DNA of 64,000 nt from Clostridia bacterium (GTDB lineage Bacteria; Bacillota; Clostridia; Saccharofermentanales; Saccharofermentanaceae). Numbering within the stretch: the stretch's first letter is position 1; every line of letters begins with the position of its first letter. Shown here one piece after another: positions 46,001 to 56,243 of the stretch. The DNA lies in contig JAEEIT010000129.1 of the NCBI GenBank assembly GCA_016281535.1, positions 24,812-88,811 on the forward strand. Direction: 5' to 3'. The notes under the pieces are model-generated. The model did no database searches. It saw only the letters and a list, made by a program, of their open reading frames with translations, and had not been told where the DNA came from. Position numbers and translations under genes: made by a program.

Positions 46001-47752
46001 ATGGAAGGGTTGTGCCTGGATCATTTTGTTACGGATGATATGCTCCGTTCATTCTCGAATATATTGGGAGTGAACGGGCATACTTATATGCCCATGTCCG
46101 AATGGAAAAAAGAGGCGACAACGATCCTGGAAAAGGCGGTCAGAGGCACCGACTTTGCGACACCCTGTTACTTCTGCGCGTATAGAGATACACCGGCCTG
46201 TAATGAATACAGAAAGACGTTCGTTTCGGGGATCGTGCCGCGCTGGTTCGAAGAACAGATGGAGCAGGATCTGACGACTCTCTGTTTCTGGGATCCGGAT
46301 CAGTCTAAACTTAGGATCTTCAAGACTTTCGAAGAGGCGATCTCTTCCGGGAAAGAGATCTGGGTGGCCGATGCATCGGCCGTGAAAGCAGAAGCGGCGA
46401 TCGCGCATCGTATCCGCATTGCGACTTCGGGAAGAGATCTGGATAATGACTGTCTGGAACAGGTCCTGAAATGGTCTCAGATCGGTGAGAAGTTTAAACT
46501 TACGGAAGATCAGCTCGACGTGGTGCGGGCGGTCCTGAAACAGAATTTCGTCGTGGTCGACGGCGGCCCGGGAACCGGAAAAACCACGATCCTGAAAATC
46601 ATCTACCAGTATTACTGTCAGTCCTATCCGGACAAAGTATACTGCTGTGCGCCGACGGGAAAAGCCGCGAAACGAATGGCGGATCTGACGCATTCTCCGG
46701 CATCGACGATACACCGTCTTCTGGGTGCGGTGTACGACGAGGAATCGGAACAGACTGTCTTTACCTATACGAAGGAGAACCGTCATCCCGGAAGGGTATT
46801 CCTGATCGATGAGGCGAGCATGATCGATTCCGTGGTTTTTGCGTCGTTTCTGGACGCCGTGTCGAACGATGCGGTCATCATTCTCGTCGGAGATTCCCAT
46901 CAGCTTCCTTCTGTCGGAGCCGGACGTGTTCTTGCTGATCTGATCGGTTCGAATAAAGTCTGTGTGTGCACGCTCGTCGAGAACTTCCGGCAGCTCCATG
47001 ACAGCATGATCGTGAAGAATGCGTCTTTGATCCTTCATGGGGAAGATATGGAGTTCCCGGATGAAGATTCAGATATCCATTTCATCGAGGCCGGTGCCAA
47101 GGAGATCCCGCAGAAGATCGAGGAATGGATCCGGGAGCAGAATCCGGAGTTCTACATAGATAAGTGGAAAGATCTGGCGATACTGTGCCCGAAGAGGAGA
47201 GGCCCTGTCAGTACGGATGTGATCAATTCTGACCTTCAGAAACAGTGCTCGGCCCGCAATGGCACGACGCCGATGCCGCTTCGGGGCGGACAGGATGAGA
47301 AGATCAAGTTCGCCAGAAATGACCGGGTGATCCAGGTGAAGAATGATTACCGGCTCTTCACCACCAATCCGGACGGATCGGAAAACTATGGCATTTTCAA
47401 CGGTGATATCGGATATATCAAGACGGTGATCCCCTTATCGGAATTTCCGATGGAAGTGTTCTTCGATGACGGCAGGAAAGTGACGTATCCGGCGGAGAGT
47501 GCCGGAGATGTGGAACTGGCGTATGCGCTTACGGTCCATAAAGCCCAGGGTGGCGAGTGGAAGAAAGTCCTTCTGGTCCTTCCGCCGGAGCGAGGCCCGA
47601 TCTTTAACCGAAACCTTCTCTATACTGCTGTCACAAGAGCGAAAGAAGAACTCTGGATCTTAGGTGACCGTGATACGATCCGGTACATGATCCGATCCCG
47701 CTATGCGGACCGGAGAAGGACGGCACTTCGTGTCTTCCTTCAGAGCCTGTAA
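46001..47752 (+). CDS. RecD-like superfamily 1B DNA helicase
   Basis: A 583-residue ATP-dependent 5'-3' helicase of the RecD/AAA_30 type. Motifs: Walker A GGPGTGKTTILKI, Ia CAPTGKAAKRMADL, II FLIDEASMID, III VGDSHQLPSVGAG, and the C-terminal UvrD-like ALTVHKAQGGEWKKV and LLYTAVTRAKEELW. The first 170 residues are less conserved (with CYFCAYRDTPAC). It is shorter than RecD2 of Bacillus. It follows metK by 34 bases and precedes comF. Confidence 0.85.
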   Translation: MEGLCLDHFVTDDMLRSFSNILGVNGHTYMPMSEWKKEATTILEKAVRGTDFATPCYFCAYRDTPACNEYRKTFVSGIVPRWFEEQMEQDLTTLCFWDPDQSKLRIFKTFEEAISSGKEIWVADASAVKAEAAIAHRIRIATSGRDLDNDCLEQVLKWSQIGEKFKLTEDQLDVVRAVLKQNFVVVDGGPGTGKTTILKIIYQYYCQSYPDKVYCCAPTGKAAKRMADLTHSPASTIHRLLGAVYDEESEQTVFTYTKENRHPGRVFLIDEASMIDSVVFASFLDAVSNDAVIILVGDSHQLPSVGAGRVLADLIGSNKVCVCTLVENFRQLHDSMIVKNASLILHGEDMEFPDEDSDIHFIEAGAKEIPQKIEEWIREQNPEFYIDKWKDLAILCPKRRGPVSTDVINSDLQKQCSARNGTTPMPLRGGQDEKIKFARNDRVIQVKNDYRLFTTNPDGSENYGIFNGDIGYIKTVIPLSEFPMEVFFDDGRKVTYPAESAGDVELAYALTVHKAQGGEWKKVLLVLPPERGPIFNRNLLYTAVTRAKEELWILGDRDTIRYMIRSRYADRRRTALRVFLQSL

Positions 47753-47756
47753 GACT

Positions 47757-48515
47757 ATGGTCGGCGGAAGTATCCGACATTGGCCGAAGATCGTAGTGCA
47801 CTTCCTGTTTCCGGATGTGTGCATGCTCTGCGGCCGTGTGCTGTCGCCGGGAGATAACTGCAGTGAAGAGACGAAGGAACTTCTGATCTGCTCGCAGTGC
47901 CTCTGCAGAATCGTGCCACGTCATGAGGACGAACGGATCTTCCCGTGTCTGTCGGATCCCTACGAAGGGGATCCGATCCCTGACTTTGCCGTGTGGGTCC
48001 TTCTTCACTATGAGATGCCGGTCACGGTGCTCCTTCGCAATCTTAAATTCCATTCGTGGAGATATGCCGGGAAACTTCTGGGGAATCTGATCGCCAGAGA
48101 ATTCCCGAAAGATCTTCCGGCGAAGTGGGATGCGGTGATTCCGGTTCCTCTTTCGGAGAAAAGGATGCGGCAAAGGGGATATAACCAGGCGAGTGTTCTG
48201 GCGGAAGATCTGGCAAAGACTCTGGACGCGCCGCTTCTGGAAGAGACGTTGATCCGGACACGGCATACCCATCAGCAGAGCCGCTATACCGATCCCGTAT
48301 CCCGAAACGAAAACGTGAAAGGTGCTTTCGCCGTATCCGAGAAATGGGATATTCAGGGCTGGAACATACTTGTGGTCGACGATATCCTGACGACAGGGGC
48401 GACGCTTCACGAAGCGGCGAAGGTGCTCTATGAGGCCGGTGCCGCCCATGTTATGGGTGTGGTTGCGGCCACTCACCGCGAGAAGAATTCCGGGAAGGGG
48501 AAGACCCCGGCCTAG
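47757..48515 (+). CDS. comF: ComF-family amidophosphoribosyltransferase-like protein
   Basis: A 252-residue ComF protein, linked to DNA uptake and single-strand DNA handling. The N-terminus has a zinc ribbon (CMLCGRVLSPG ... CSQCLCRIV), and the C-terminus a phosphoribosyltransferase fold with ILVVDDILTTGATLHEAA and RGYNQASVLAEDLAK. The start ATG 47757 is five bases after the helicase stop; the track's earlier ATG overlaps that gene. The pairing with a RecD-like helicase points to transformation or recombination. Confidence 0.88.
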   Translation: MVGGSIRHWPKIVVHFLFPDVCMLCGRVLSPGDNCSEETKELLICSQCLCRIVPRHEDERIFPCLSDPYEGDPIPDFAVWVLLHYEMPVTVLLRNLKFHSWRYAGKLLGNLIAREFPKDLPAKWDAVIPVPLSEKRMRQRGYNQASVLAEDLAKTLDAPLLEETLIRTRHTHQQSRYTDPVSRNENVKGAFAVSEKWDIQGWNILVVDDILTTGATLHEAAKVLYEAGAAHVMGVVAATHREKNSGKGKTPA

Positions 48516-48597
48516 TATCGGACGGGAAACGATATCGGAACGCCTTCGAATTGTTACAGTTTGGTAATGGATTTTTCTTCCCTTTTGGTAGGTATAC

Positions 48598-48606
48598 TGG
48601 TATAAT
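48598..48606 (+). promoter_or_regulatory. Strong extended -10 promoter for the 6S-like RNA
   Basis: TGG TATAAT, consensus -10 with TG extension, preceded by a second TATACT (48593-48598). The -35 is unclear. Transcription would start at or just after 48612. Confidence 0.65.
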
Positions 48607-48609
48607 AAA

Positions 48610-48778
48610 GACAACCTAAAGCTGATGCTCATGTTTTTGAACCTTCATGACGTAATCGGGAATCCGGTGTCGGAGCAGAGACGATCAAGCCTTACCGCTT
48701 ACCGAAAGATAAGCGCTCCCGAGAGGAAGATCTTAGACTGCCGCAGGATACCCACCTGGCTTGTAGCTAGGTGTCAAA
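48610..48778 (+). ncRNA. 6S-like regulatory RNA candidate
   Basis: A noncoding stretch of about 165 bases behind a strong promoter. The ends pair (GACAACCTA..AGCT with AGCTAGGTGTC), a terminal stem forms from GGAGC and GCTCC enclosing GCTTACCGAAAGATAAGC, and the middle is internally looped, the architecture of 6S RNA. Segments such as TTTTTGAACC and GCCGCAGGATACCCACCT look like Firmicutes 6S sequence, from memory. The 3' end can also fold alone (CACCTGGCT-TGT-AGCTAGGTG). No T-box, RNase P, SRP or tmRNA signature is seen. A search with the Rfam 6S model would settle it. Confidence 0.5.
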
Positions 48779-48827
48779 AGTGAGTAGCGGTTTTGGGCTT
48801 TTATATTGTGCGGAAACGGAAAGTAAG

Positions 48828-49505
48828 ATGGGCCTTTGGAAAGACGCGAAACAGATTGCCAAGCGTGACCCTGCGGCGCGGGGTGTACTTTCGGTTATTC
48901 TTCTTTACCCCGGATTTCATGCTCTTGTTTTTCACCGAGTCAGTCATTTCTTCTATAAGATCCACCTGTACGGTCTTGCCCGCTGGAATTCCCAGTTCGG
49001 AAGAACCTGTACGGGAATCGAGATCCATCCCGGTGCGAAGATCGGTCAGGGACTGTTTATCGACCACGGGATGGGGATCGTCGTCGGCGAGACTGCGGAG
49101 ATCGGTGATAACTGTACGATCTACCATGGTGTGACGCTCGGTGGTACCGGCCATGGTAAAGGGAAGCGTCATCCGACACTCGGCAACGATGTGCTGATCG
49201 GTGCCGGCGCGAAGATACTTGGCCCTGTCACGATCGGTGACAATGCCCGTATCGGTGCCAATGCCGTCGTACTGCACGACGTGCCCGCGGAAGCCACGGT
49301 AGTCGGTGTTCCCGGAAAGGTCGTCCGCATGCAGGGACAGCCTGTCAATCACGCGGATGAACTGGACCATCCGACAGTGGAAGATCCGCTCGAATCAGAG
49401 ATCCGTCGTCTCACCCGTCATGTGGAAGCGCTGGAAGCCGCTGTGAAGCACCAGCACCCGGAAACGGAACTTCCCGAAGATACGGCCGACGACTATGTCA
49501 TATAG
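48828..49505 (+). CDS. cysE: Serine O-acetyltransferase
   Basis: A 225-residue left-handed beta-helix acetyltransferase making O-acetylserine for cysteine. The N-terminus ([21 protein letters not shown]) and the hexapeptide repeats ([38 protein letters not shown]) are those of the short CysE form; the C-terminus carries extra charged residues. I chose ATG 48828 rather than the track's GTG 48771, which lies inside the noncoding RNA. It precedes cysS by 10 bases, a common Firmicutes pair. Confidence 0.92.
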   Translation: MGLWKDAKQIAKRDPAARGVLSVILLYPGFHALVFHRVSHFFYKIHLYGLARWNSQFGRTCTGIEIHPGAKIGQGLFIDHGMGIVVGETAEIGDNCTIYHGVTLGGTGHGKGKRHPTLGNDVLIGAGAKILGPVTIGDNARIGANAVVLHDVPAEATVVGVPGKVVRMQGQPVNHADELDHPTVEDPLESEIRRLTRHVEALEAAVKHQHPETELPEDTADDYVI

Positions 49506-49515
49506 GAGCAGTAAC

Positions 49516-50939
<1,424 letters not shown>

Positions 50940-50943
<4 letters not shown>

Positions 50944-51353
50944 TGATTCCGATCCCGCCGGAGGATATTCGTGAGGTACCGACTTCGGTGCTGGCCTATG
51001 TTGGAGATGCCGTGTACGAACTGTATATCCGTATGCATATCGTATCGCGCATCGGCGGACAGTCCGGAGTGCTGCATAAGAAAGCCGTGAAGTATGTCAG
51101 TGCGACATCTCAGGCACATGCGGTCCGGGTGCTGCATGATGAACTTACGGAAGAAGAACAGTCTGTATTCCGTAGAGGGAAGAACGGGCATCAGGGAAGC
51201 ATGGCGAAGAATGCGAGCCCGGCGGACTATAAATATGCGACAGGTCTGGAGACGCTGATCGGCTATCTGTATCTGTCCGGAAACGAAGAACGAATGGAAG
51301 AACTCATCCGGCGGATCATCACGATCGTGGAAGAGACAAAGCAGGGAGAATGA
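50940..51353 (+). CDS. mrnC: Mini-ribonuclease III
   Basis: A 137-residue RNase III catalytic domain without a double-strand-RNA-binding domain. The conserved block is SVLAYVGDAVYELYIR, with the second acidic patch in LETLIGYLYLSGNEER. MrnC matures 23S rRNA in Bacillus, next to the rRNA methyltransferase encoded downstream. The start ATG overlaps the cysS stop; a second ATG follows at once. Confidence 0.93.
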
Positions 51354-51354
51354 T

Positions 51355-52251
51355 ATGAGACCAGGTATGCCGGGACCGAAAGGACCGAGACAAAACAGAA
51401 ACGAGTGGGTCAAGCCGAAGGGGATGCCGAAGGATAAGGTCCCTTCTGCAGGTGAATTCCTGAGAAGAAGAGCCGAAGCAGAGGAGAAGACGCCTACGGA
51501 TGACCGTATTGAGGGCAGAAATCCAGTCCTGGAAGCGATGCGTGCCGGGCGGACTTTCAATAAGCTCTATGTGGCGGCCAGACAGGAGAATGCACGTCCG
51601 GATCCGACCATGGCCAGGATCATCAATATGGCGAAAGAACTTCATATCCCGATCATGGAAGTCCCGAAGGCGAATCTCGATGATATGTCCCAGACACATA
51701 ACCACCAGGGCGTGATCGCACAGGTGGCCAGCCACGAATATGTCGAGATCGATGAGATGCTGCGCCGCGCCGAAGAAAAGGGAGAAGCGCCGCTCCTTCT
51801 TCTGCTTGACGAACTGAAGGATGCCTATAACCTGGGTTCGATCCTCCGTATCGCTGATGCGGCAGGGGTGCACGGTGTCATTATTCCGCAGCACCGTTCG
51901 ATCGGTCTGGATTCCATGGTAGCGAAAGCGTCCGCCGGTGCTATCGAGTATGTCCCGGTGGCAAGAGTGACGAATCTGTCCCGTACGATCCTCGAACTAA
52001 AGGAGAAAGGATTCTGGATCGCGGGAACGGATGCAGAAGGTACGAATCAGTATTACGACGATGTCTGGTCCGGACCGATGGCGATCGTGATCGGATCGGA
52101 AGGCGAAGGCATGAGTAAGAATATCAAGGACAAGTGTGATTTCCTGCTGTCGATCCCCATGGCAGGTTCGGTCAACAGCTTAAATGCGGCTGTGGCGGCA
52201 GGGATCGTGGTTTTCGAAGCGGTAAAGCAGAGAAGAAAGGGCGAAGCATGA
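51355..52251 (+). CDS. rlmB: 23S rRNA 2'-O-methyltransferase RlmB (SpoU family)
   Basis: A 298-residue SPOUT methyltransferase that modifies G2251 of 23S rRNA in its family. The substrate-binding domain starts IEGRNPVLEAMRAGRTFN; the trefoil-knot motifs are LDELKDAYNLGSILRIADA, IVIGSEGEGMSKNI and SIPMAGSVNSLNAAVAAGI. An N-terminal tail of about 50 residues rich in Lys, Pro and Arg is extra. It starts one base after the mrnC stop and overlaps the lipoprotein gene by ATGA. Confidence 0.93.
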   Translation: MRPGMPGPKGPRQNRNEWVKPKGMPKDKVPSAGEFLRRRAEAEEKTPTDDRIEGRNPVLEAMRAGRTFNKLYVAARQENARPDPTMARIINMAKELHIPIMEVPKANLDDMSQTHNHQGVIAQVASHEYVEIDEMLRRAEEKGEAPLLLLLDELKDAYNLGSILRIADAAGVHGVIIPQHRSIGLDSMVAKASAGAIEYVPVARVTNLSRTILELKEKGFWIAGTDAEGTNQYYDDVWSGPMAIVIGSEGEGMSKNIKDKCDFLLSIPMAGSVNSLNAAVAAGIVVFEAVKQRRKGEA

Positions 52252-53570
52252 TGGTATTCCCGCGTAAAACAAGACACTTCTTACGAAACCGTATCGTGTC
52301 GTGCGGGGTCGTTCTGTGCCTTTTGGCAGGGCTTCTTTCATCCTGTTCGCGCGGCAGCTTCTCGAAGAAGAAGATCGACGTGCCGGAGATGGCCAGACTT
52401 CTGGTGGACTCCCTTCAGGATATCAACGGAGCCGAGCTTTTCTATGGGAAGATCCCGGAAGAGCAGCGGGACGGTCTGACATTCTCAGAGTATTACGAGT
52501 ATATCTCCGTGCTGTCGGAGATGATGCCGTCCGGAAGCAGCGTCACGTCCTTCGAGATCGTGGAAGGACAGGAAAAAGAAGATCTTCTTTCTTCCATGCT
52601 GATCAGTAATTCCGAGGAATATGACGGTATGATCCGAAGCAGTATTCCGATCCGGGTGGAGACGACAGGTAAGAGAGCATCGGGTACGCCTCTTTACTTC
52701 TATCTGCAGACGAATGCGGACGGGGAGGTCTACCTGAACCACGAATGGATCCGCAGCTGTATCGATCTGTATGCTTTTTCGGTCCATTATTTCGAGGCGT
52801 ATGCCAATAAGAACCTGACGGACGTGATCGATCTTCTCCCTTATACGAAGACGCCGGAACCGCTGCCGCAGTCGAGGGATGTACTGAAGGCCAAGGCCAA
52901 GGAAATGATCCGTTTCTATACGCATAACGTGAAGTCCACTTCGGAGTATGAGATGATCTCCATCGATGCGACGAACCTGAATTATCTGCAGCCGGAAGTG
53001 CTCGATACACAGTTCCATACCACGACGCGGAATGTACTGTTCCGAAGCGACGATAACGGTGAGATCTCCGTATGGGATTCGATCCAGAATGAGCTGAAGA
53101 CGGTCGACCTGTATCTGTATTACAACGGGATCCGGACGGTGCGTATCGGCGAGCATGCGGCGCCGTCCCAGCTGGCGAATCTGTTCGGAACGCCGATCAC
53201 GATCTCCTGCGGTCCGGTGGTGGAAGTGAAGCCGAACGGAGATGAGATGCGGAACATTCTTATCCGCTATGACGGATTCGTTATTACGGTATACGGTACG
53301 TACCAGAATGAAGAAGAGTGGGACGGCCGGTATATGCGTTTCCGGATCTGGGATTCTTCGAAGGCCAGGATCGGGACGGAGATGGATGTGATGGATTCTT
53401 CCTGGGATATCCTGATGCGGTATCCGTTCGCGGATGAGACCGGATTCGTTCTCGAGATCGAGTCCGACGGTGAAGTCTATGTACTTGAGGTCGATCTGGA
53501 CCGTGTGAAGGCGAATGCCGACGGAAGCTATCCGGTAAGCCAGATCGTGCTGGAGTGGAAGAAGAGTTAA
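52248..53570 (+). CDS. Lipoprotein of unknown function
   Basis: A 440-residue exported lipoprotein. The signal peptide ends in the lipobox LLSSC (cysteine near residue 33). The mature protein has no domain I recognise; it is acidic and mixed alpha/beta, with a C-terminal part (LANLFGTPITISCGPVVEVK and VLEIESDGEVYVLEV) that looks beta-rich. It overlaps rlmB by ATGA and so is translated with the cysS operon, although its role is probably at the cell surface. The response regulator that follows has its own promoter-like sequence. Confidence 0.75.
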   Translation: MMVFPRKTRHFLRNRIVSCGVVLCLLAGLLSSCSRGSFSKKKIDVPEMARLLVDSLQDINGAELFYGKIPEEQRDGLTFSEYYEYISVLSEMMPSGSSVTSFEIVEGQEKEDLLSSMLISNSEEYDGMIRSSIPIRVETTGKRASGTPLYFYLQTNADGEVYLNHEWIRSCIDLYAFSVHYFEAYANKNLTDVIDLLPYTKTPEPLPQSRDVLKAKAKEMIRFYTHNVKSTSEYEMISIDATNLNYLQPEVLDTQFHTTTRNVLFRSDDNGEISVWDSIQNELKTVDLYLYYNGIRTVRIGEHAAPSQLANLFGTPITISCGPVVEVKPNGDEMRNILIRYDGFVITVYGTYQNEEEWDGRYMRFRIWDSSKARIGTEMDVMDSSWDILMRYPFADETGFVLEIESDGEVYVLEVDLDRVKANADGSYPVSQIVLEWKKS

Positions 53571-53594
53571 GACCCATAAGGTTTATGTTATTAT
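53567..53594 (+). promoter_or_regulatory. Candidate promoter for the response regulator unit
   Basis: TTAAGA (53567-53572), a 16-base spacer and the extended -10 TGT TATTAT (53586-53594). The -35 overlaps the end of the lipoprotein gene. Confidence 0.4.
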
Positions 53595-53625
53595 ATGAAG
53601 AAGCGATATAAAGAAGGGGACGACA

Positions 53626-54306
53626 ATGAAAAAGATACTGATCATCGAGGATAACACGGAAATCAACCACCTGATGGCGGATGCGCTGAAAAAGGCAGGT
53701 TATGACTGCACGCAGGCTTTCTCGGGAACCGAGGCGCTTCTTTACTATGAGAAGGATAACTACGATCTGGTCCTGATGGATATGATGCTCCCGGGCCTTT
53801 GCGGCGATGAGCTCTTCCCGAAGATGAAGGCGATCAAGAATGTGCCGGTGATCGTGGTCTCGGCTAAGGATGAGATGGATACGAAAGTGCAGATGCTCAC
53901 ATCCGGTGCGGAAGACTATATCACGAAGCCTTTCGAGATCCCGGAACTGCTGGCCCGTGTAGCGGTACAGATCCGCCGGGGAAATCCTTCCGCTTCGGAG
54001 AGTGAAGGAGGACAGCTGACGTATAAGGAACTGACACTGGATGAGAGTTCTTTTACCGTGTCGGTCAATGACAATGAGGTCCAGCTGACGAAGAGAGAAT
54101 TCCAGATCCTGGCACTTCTGGTGTCGCATCCGAAGAGAGTGTTCACGAAGCAGGACATTTACGACTGTGCGTGGAATGAGATCTATATCGGAGAAGATAA
54201 GACGATCAATGTCCACATCAGTAATATAAGAAAGAAGTTAAAGGAATTTACCGATACCGAGTTTATCGAGACGGTATGGGGTATCGGTTACAAACTGGCG
54301 AAATAA
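53626..54306 (+). CDS. OmpR-family response regulator
   Basis: A 226-residue regulator. The receiver domain has acidic residues at IIEDN, the phosphorylated aspartate in DLVLMDMMLPG, and the switch lysine in EDYITKPFEI. The C-terminal winged helix (LTKREFQILALLVSHPKRVF and DKTINVHISNIRKKL) is OmpR/PhoB type. It is the first gene of the ABC block; the likely partner kinase is encoded 4.7 kb downstream, after the transporters. Confidence 0.93.
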   Translation: MKKILIIEDNTEINHLMADALKKAGYDCTQAFSGTEALLYYEKDNYDLVLMDMMLPGLCGDELFPKMKAIKNVPVIVVSAKDEMDTKVQMLTSGAEDYITKPFEIPELLARVAVQIRRGNPSASESEGGQLTYKELTLDESSFTVSVNDNEVQLTKREFQILALLVSHPKRVFTKQDIYDCAWNEIYIGEDKTINVHISNIRKKLKEFTDTEFIETVWGIGYKLAK

Positions 54307-54323
54307 GGAGAGTGATCAAGAGT

Positions 54324-55235
54324 ATGAGCCTGATTCTTACGACAGACAGTATTACGAAGAAATTCGGCAGTAAGATCGCCGTAAACAATGTGTCGATCCA
54401 TGTGGAGCGGGGCGAGGTGTACGGCCTGATCGGAAGAAACGGTGCCGGTAAGACGACACTTCTGAAGATGCTGGCGAACCTGACAGTCCCGACGTCCGGC
54501 AGGTATTCTCTGATCGGAGCAAACGGGGAGAGCCAGGCGCAGATGATGCCCAGGGTCGGTGTACTGATCGAAGAACCCGGTGTGTTCCAGAATCTTTCCG
54601 CGCTCCAGAATCTGAAGGCGAAAGCGATCGCCTTCGGGGTGAAAGACGAAAAGTATCTTACGGATCTTCTGGATTTCGTGGGTCTGGGATATGTGGGGAA
54701 GAAGTCCGTTAAGAATTTCTCCCTCGGCATGAAGCAGCGCCTGGGTATTGCGCTGGCGCTGGTGAATTCGCCGGAGATCCTTCTTCTCGACGAGCCGATC
54801 AACGGCCTGGACCCGCAGGGTATCGCAGAGGTGCGTTCGCTGATCCACCGTCTTGTAACGGAAAGAAAGCTTACGATCATCTTAAGCAGCCATATCCTGG
54901 ATGAGCTTGCGAAGGTGGCGAACCGATACGGCATTATCCACGACGGTGTCCTTCTCGATGAAGCGACCAACGAAGAACTGGCATCCCGCTGTAAGCCTGT
55001 ACTGTGGTTCAAGACGAGTGACCCGGAGAAGACGAAGATGCTTCTGGGGACGATGGGGATCACGCAGTATGAATATGTGGAAGACCATTTCGAGATCCAT
55101 GAGAGAGTGGATGAGGGAGGAAGTATCTCCATGGCACTGGCCAAGGAAGATGTCCAGACCCTCGAGATGAGAAAAGAAGGCCAGTCTCTCGAAGAGTATT
55201 ACTTCCAGCTGACAGGAGGTGCTCCGAATGTTTAA
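54324..55235 (+). CDS. ABC transporter ATPase 1 (BcrA/LanF type)
   Basis: A 303-residue ATP-binding subunit: Walker A GRNGAGKTTLLKML, signature FSLGMKQRLGIALAL, Walker B ILLLDEPINGLDPQGIAE, followed by the long C-terminal extension usual in drug-, lantibiotic- or bacitracin-export ATPases. ATG 54324 is chosen; AAGGAG lies about 13 bases upstream. The end overlaps permease 1 by eight bases, so the two are coupled. Confidence 0.92.
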   Translation: MSLILTTDSITKKFGSKIAVNNVSIHVERGEVYGLIGRNGAGKTTLLKMLANLTVPTSGRYSLIGANGESQAQMMPRVGVLIEEPGVFQNLSALQNLKAKAIAFGVKDEKYLTDLLDFVGLGYVGKKSVKNFSLGMKQRLGIALALVNSPEILLLDEPINGLDPQGIAEVRSLIHRLVTERKLTIILSSHILDELAKVANRYGIIHDGVLLDEATNEELASRCKPVLWFKTSDPEKTKMLLGTMGITQYEYVEDHFEIHERVDEGGSISMALAKEDVQTLEMRKEGQSLEEYYFQLTGGAPNV

Positions 55236-56079
55236 TGTATTACGTATGCATATGTACCGTGTTTCGCGGTCCGTTTCCACCTATGTTCTGGCCGGCCTGA
55301 TGATCCTGTTCCTTTTTCTTTCATTCGGTCTGGCGTTCCTGATCTTCGAAGATCCGCTGAGTATCGGTCTTGCTGACGCTTTCAAGGATGTCTATGGAGG
55401 GGGCACAGTTTCCCCTTCTGTCATGCATCGGTTCTTCATCCAGTCGAACGATGCGGTGATCATCCTTCTGACGATCTTCGGCGTCCTTCTGACGCATAGT
55501 GATTTTTCGAAAGGATTTGCCAAGAATACCTATACGATGTTCGAAAGAAAGTCGAAGTTCGTTCTGGCGAAGTGGGGCGCACTTGTCTCCTGTGTGACGG
55601 TCACCTATGTGACGCTCACGGCTTTAGGTCTCGGACTGAGTGCACTTCTCCGGTCTTTCGAACCCGTCGGATGGGATGAGTATCTCAAGGGATGGATCGT
55701 CGTATATCTCTGTCTGGTCTCGATGCTGACGCTGGTGTTCATGATCACGTCTCTCTTTAAGAGCCCGGTCGGCGGCATGGTGATCGGACTGGTCCTTGCC
55801 ACCGGTGTATTCCAGACTCTGGAGAGCCTTCTGGATCTTCTGATCGCGAAGCTGAGCGGTGCCGATATGGATGCCGCACTGTCCGGCATGATGGGGATCG
55901 ACACCGGTGAGAAGATCTTCCGTATCTCCGACTACTGTCTGGATAATGTTTATCTTTCTTATAAATCCAGTATGGGGACGGCGGATACGGTGCGTACCAT
56001 CGTGGTTGCCCTGGTCTATATGGCGCTGGCTTTAGGACTTACGATGCTCTTATCTGAGAAGAAGGATGTCCGGGTCTGA
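55228..56079 (+). CDS. ABC-2 type permease 1
   Basis: A 283-residue membrane protein with about six hydrophobic segments (TYVLAGLMILFLFLSFGLAF; AVIILLTIFGVLLTH; GGMVIGLVLATGVFQTL; TIVVALVYMALALGLTML). It is the permease partner of ATPase 1 and resembles the ABC-2 permeases of lantibiotic-immunity and BcrB-like systems. The start at 55228 follows GGAGG. Large outer loop between the first two helices. Confidence 0.8.
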   Translation: MFNVLRMHMYRVSRSVSTYVLAGLMILFLFLSFGLAFLIFEDPLSIGLADAFKDVYGGGTVSPSVMHRFFIQSNDAVIILLTIFGVLLTHSDFSKGFAKNTYTMFERKSKFVLAKWGALVSCVTVTYVTLTALGLGLSALLRSFEPVGWDEYLKGWIVVYLCLVSMLTLVFMITSLFKSPVGGMVIGLVLATGVFQTLESLLDLLIAKLSGADMDAALSGMMGIDTGEKIFRISDYCLDNVYLSYKSSMGTADTVRTIVVALVYMALALGLTMLLSEKKDVRV

Positions 56080-56109
56080 CGCCCATTCTTCGTCAAAAGC
56101 ACTGAAATC

Positions 56110-56150
56110 AGGCGCTCCGGAGGTTTTTTTCGGGGCGCTTAATCTTTTCT
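56110..56150 (+). terminator. Candidate terminator after permease 1
   Basis: AGGCGCTCCG pairs with CGGGGCGCTT (two G-U pairs) around a T-rich loop, followed by a T-rich tail. It separates the first and second ABC units. Confidence 0.55.
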
Positions 56151-56243
56151 TAACTTTTTCTTTTCGAATAATAAACTTCTCCTTGGCGATTGATTAGGAT
56201 TTGTTTTCTAGAATGAACCTGTAAACACAAGGAGGAGCAAAAC

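Noticed and set aside
46001-47752. RecD subunit of a RecBCD complex
   Set aside because: No recB or recC is visible and AddAB fills that role; the protein is called a RecD-like helicase without a complex.
48721-48827. T-box riboswitch for cysE-cysS
   Set aside because: A cysteine T-box would be expected here, but neither the specifier arm nor the conserved T-box bulge sequence (TGGNACCGCG) is present; the 6S-like fold fits better.
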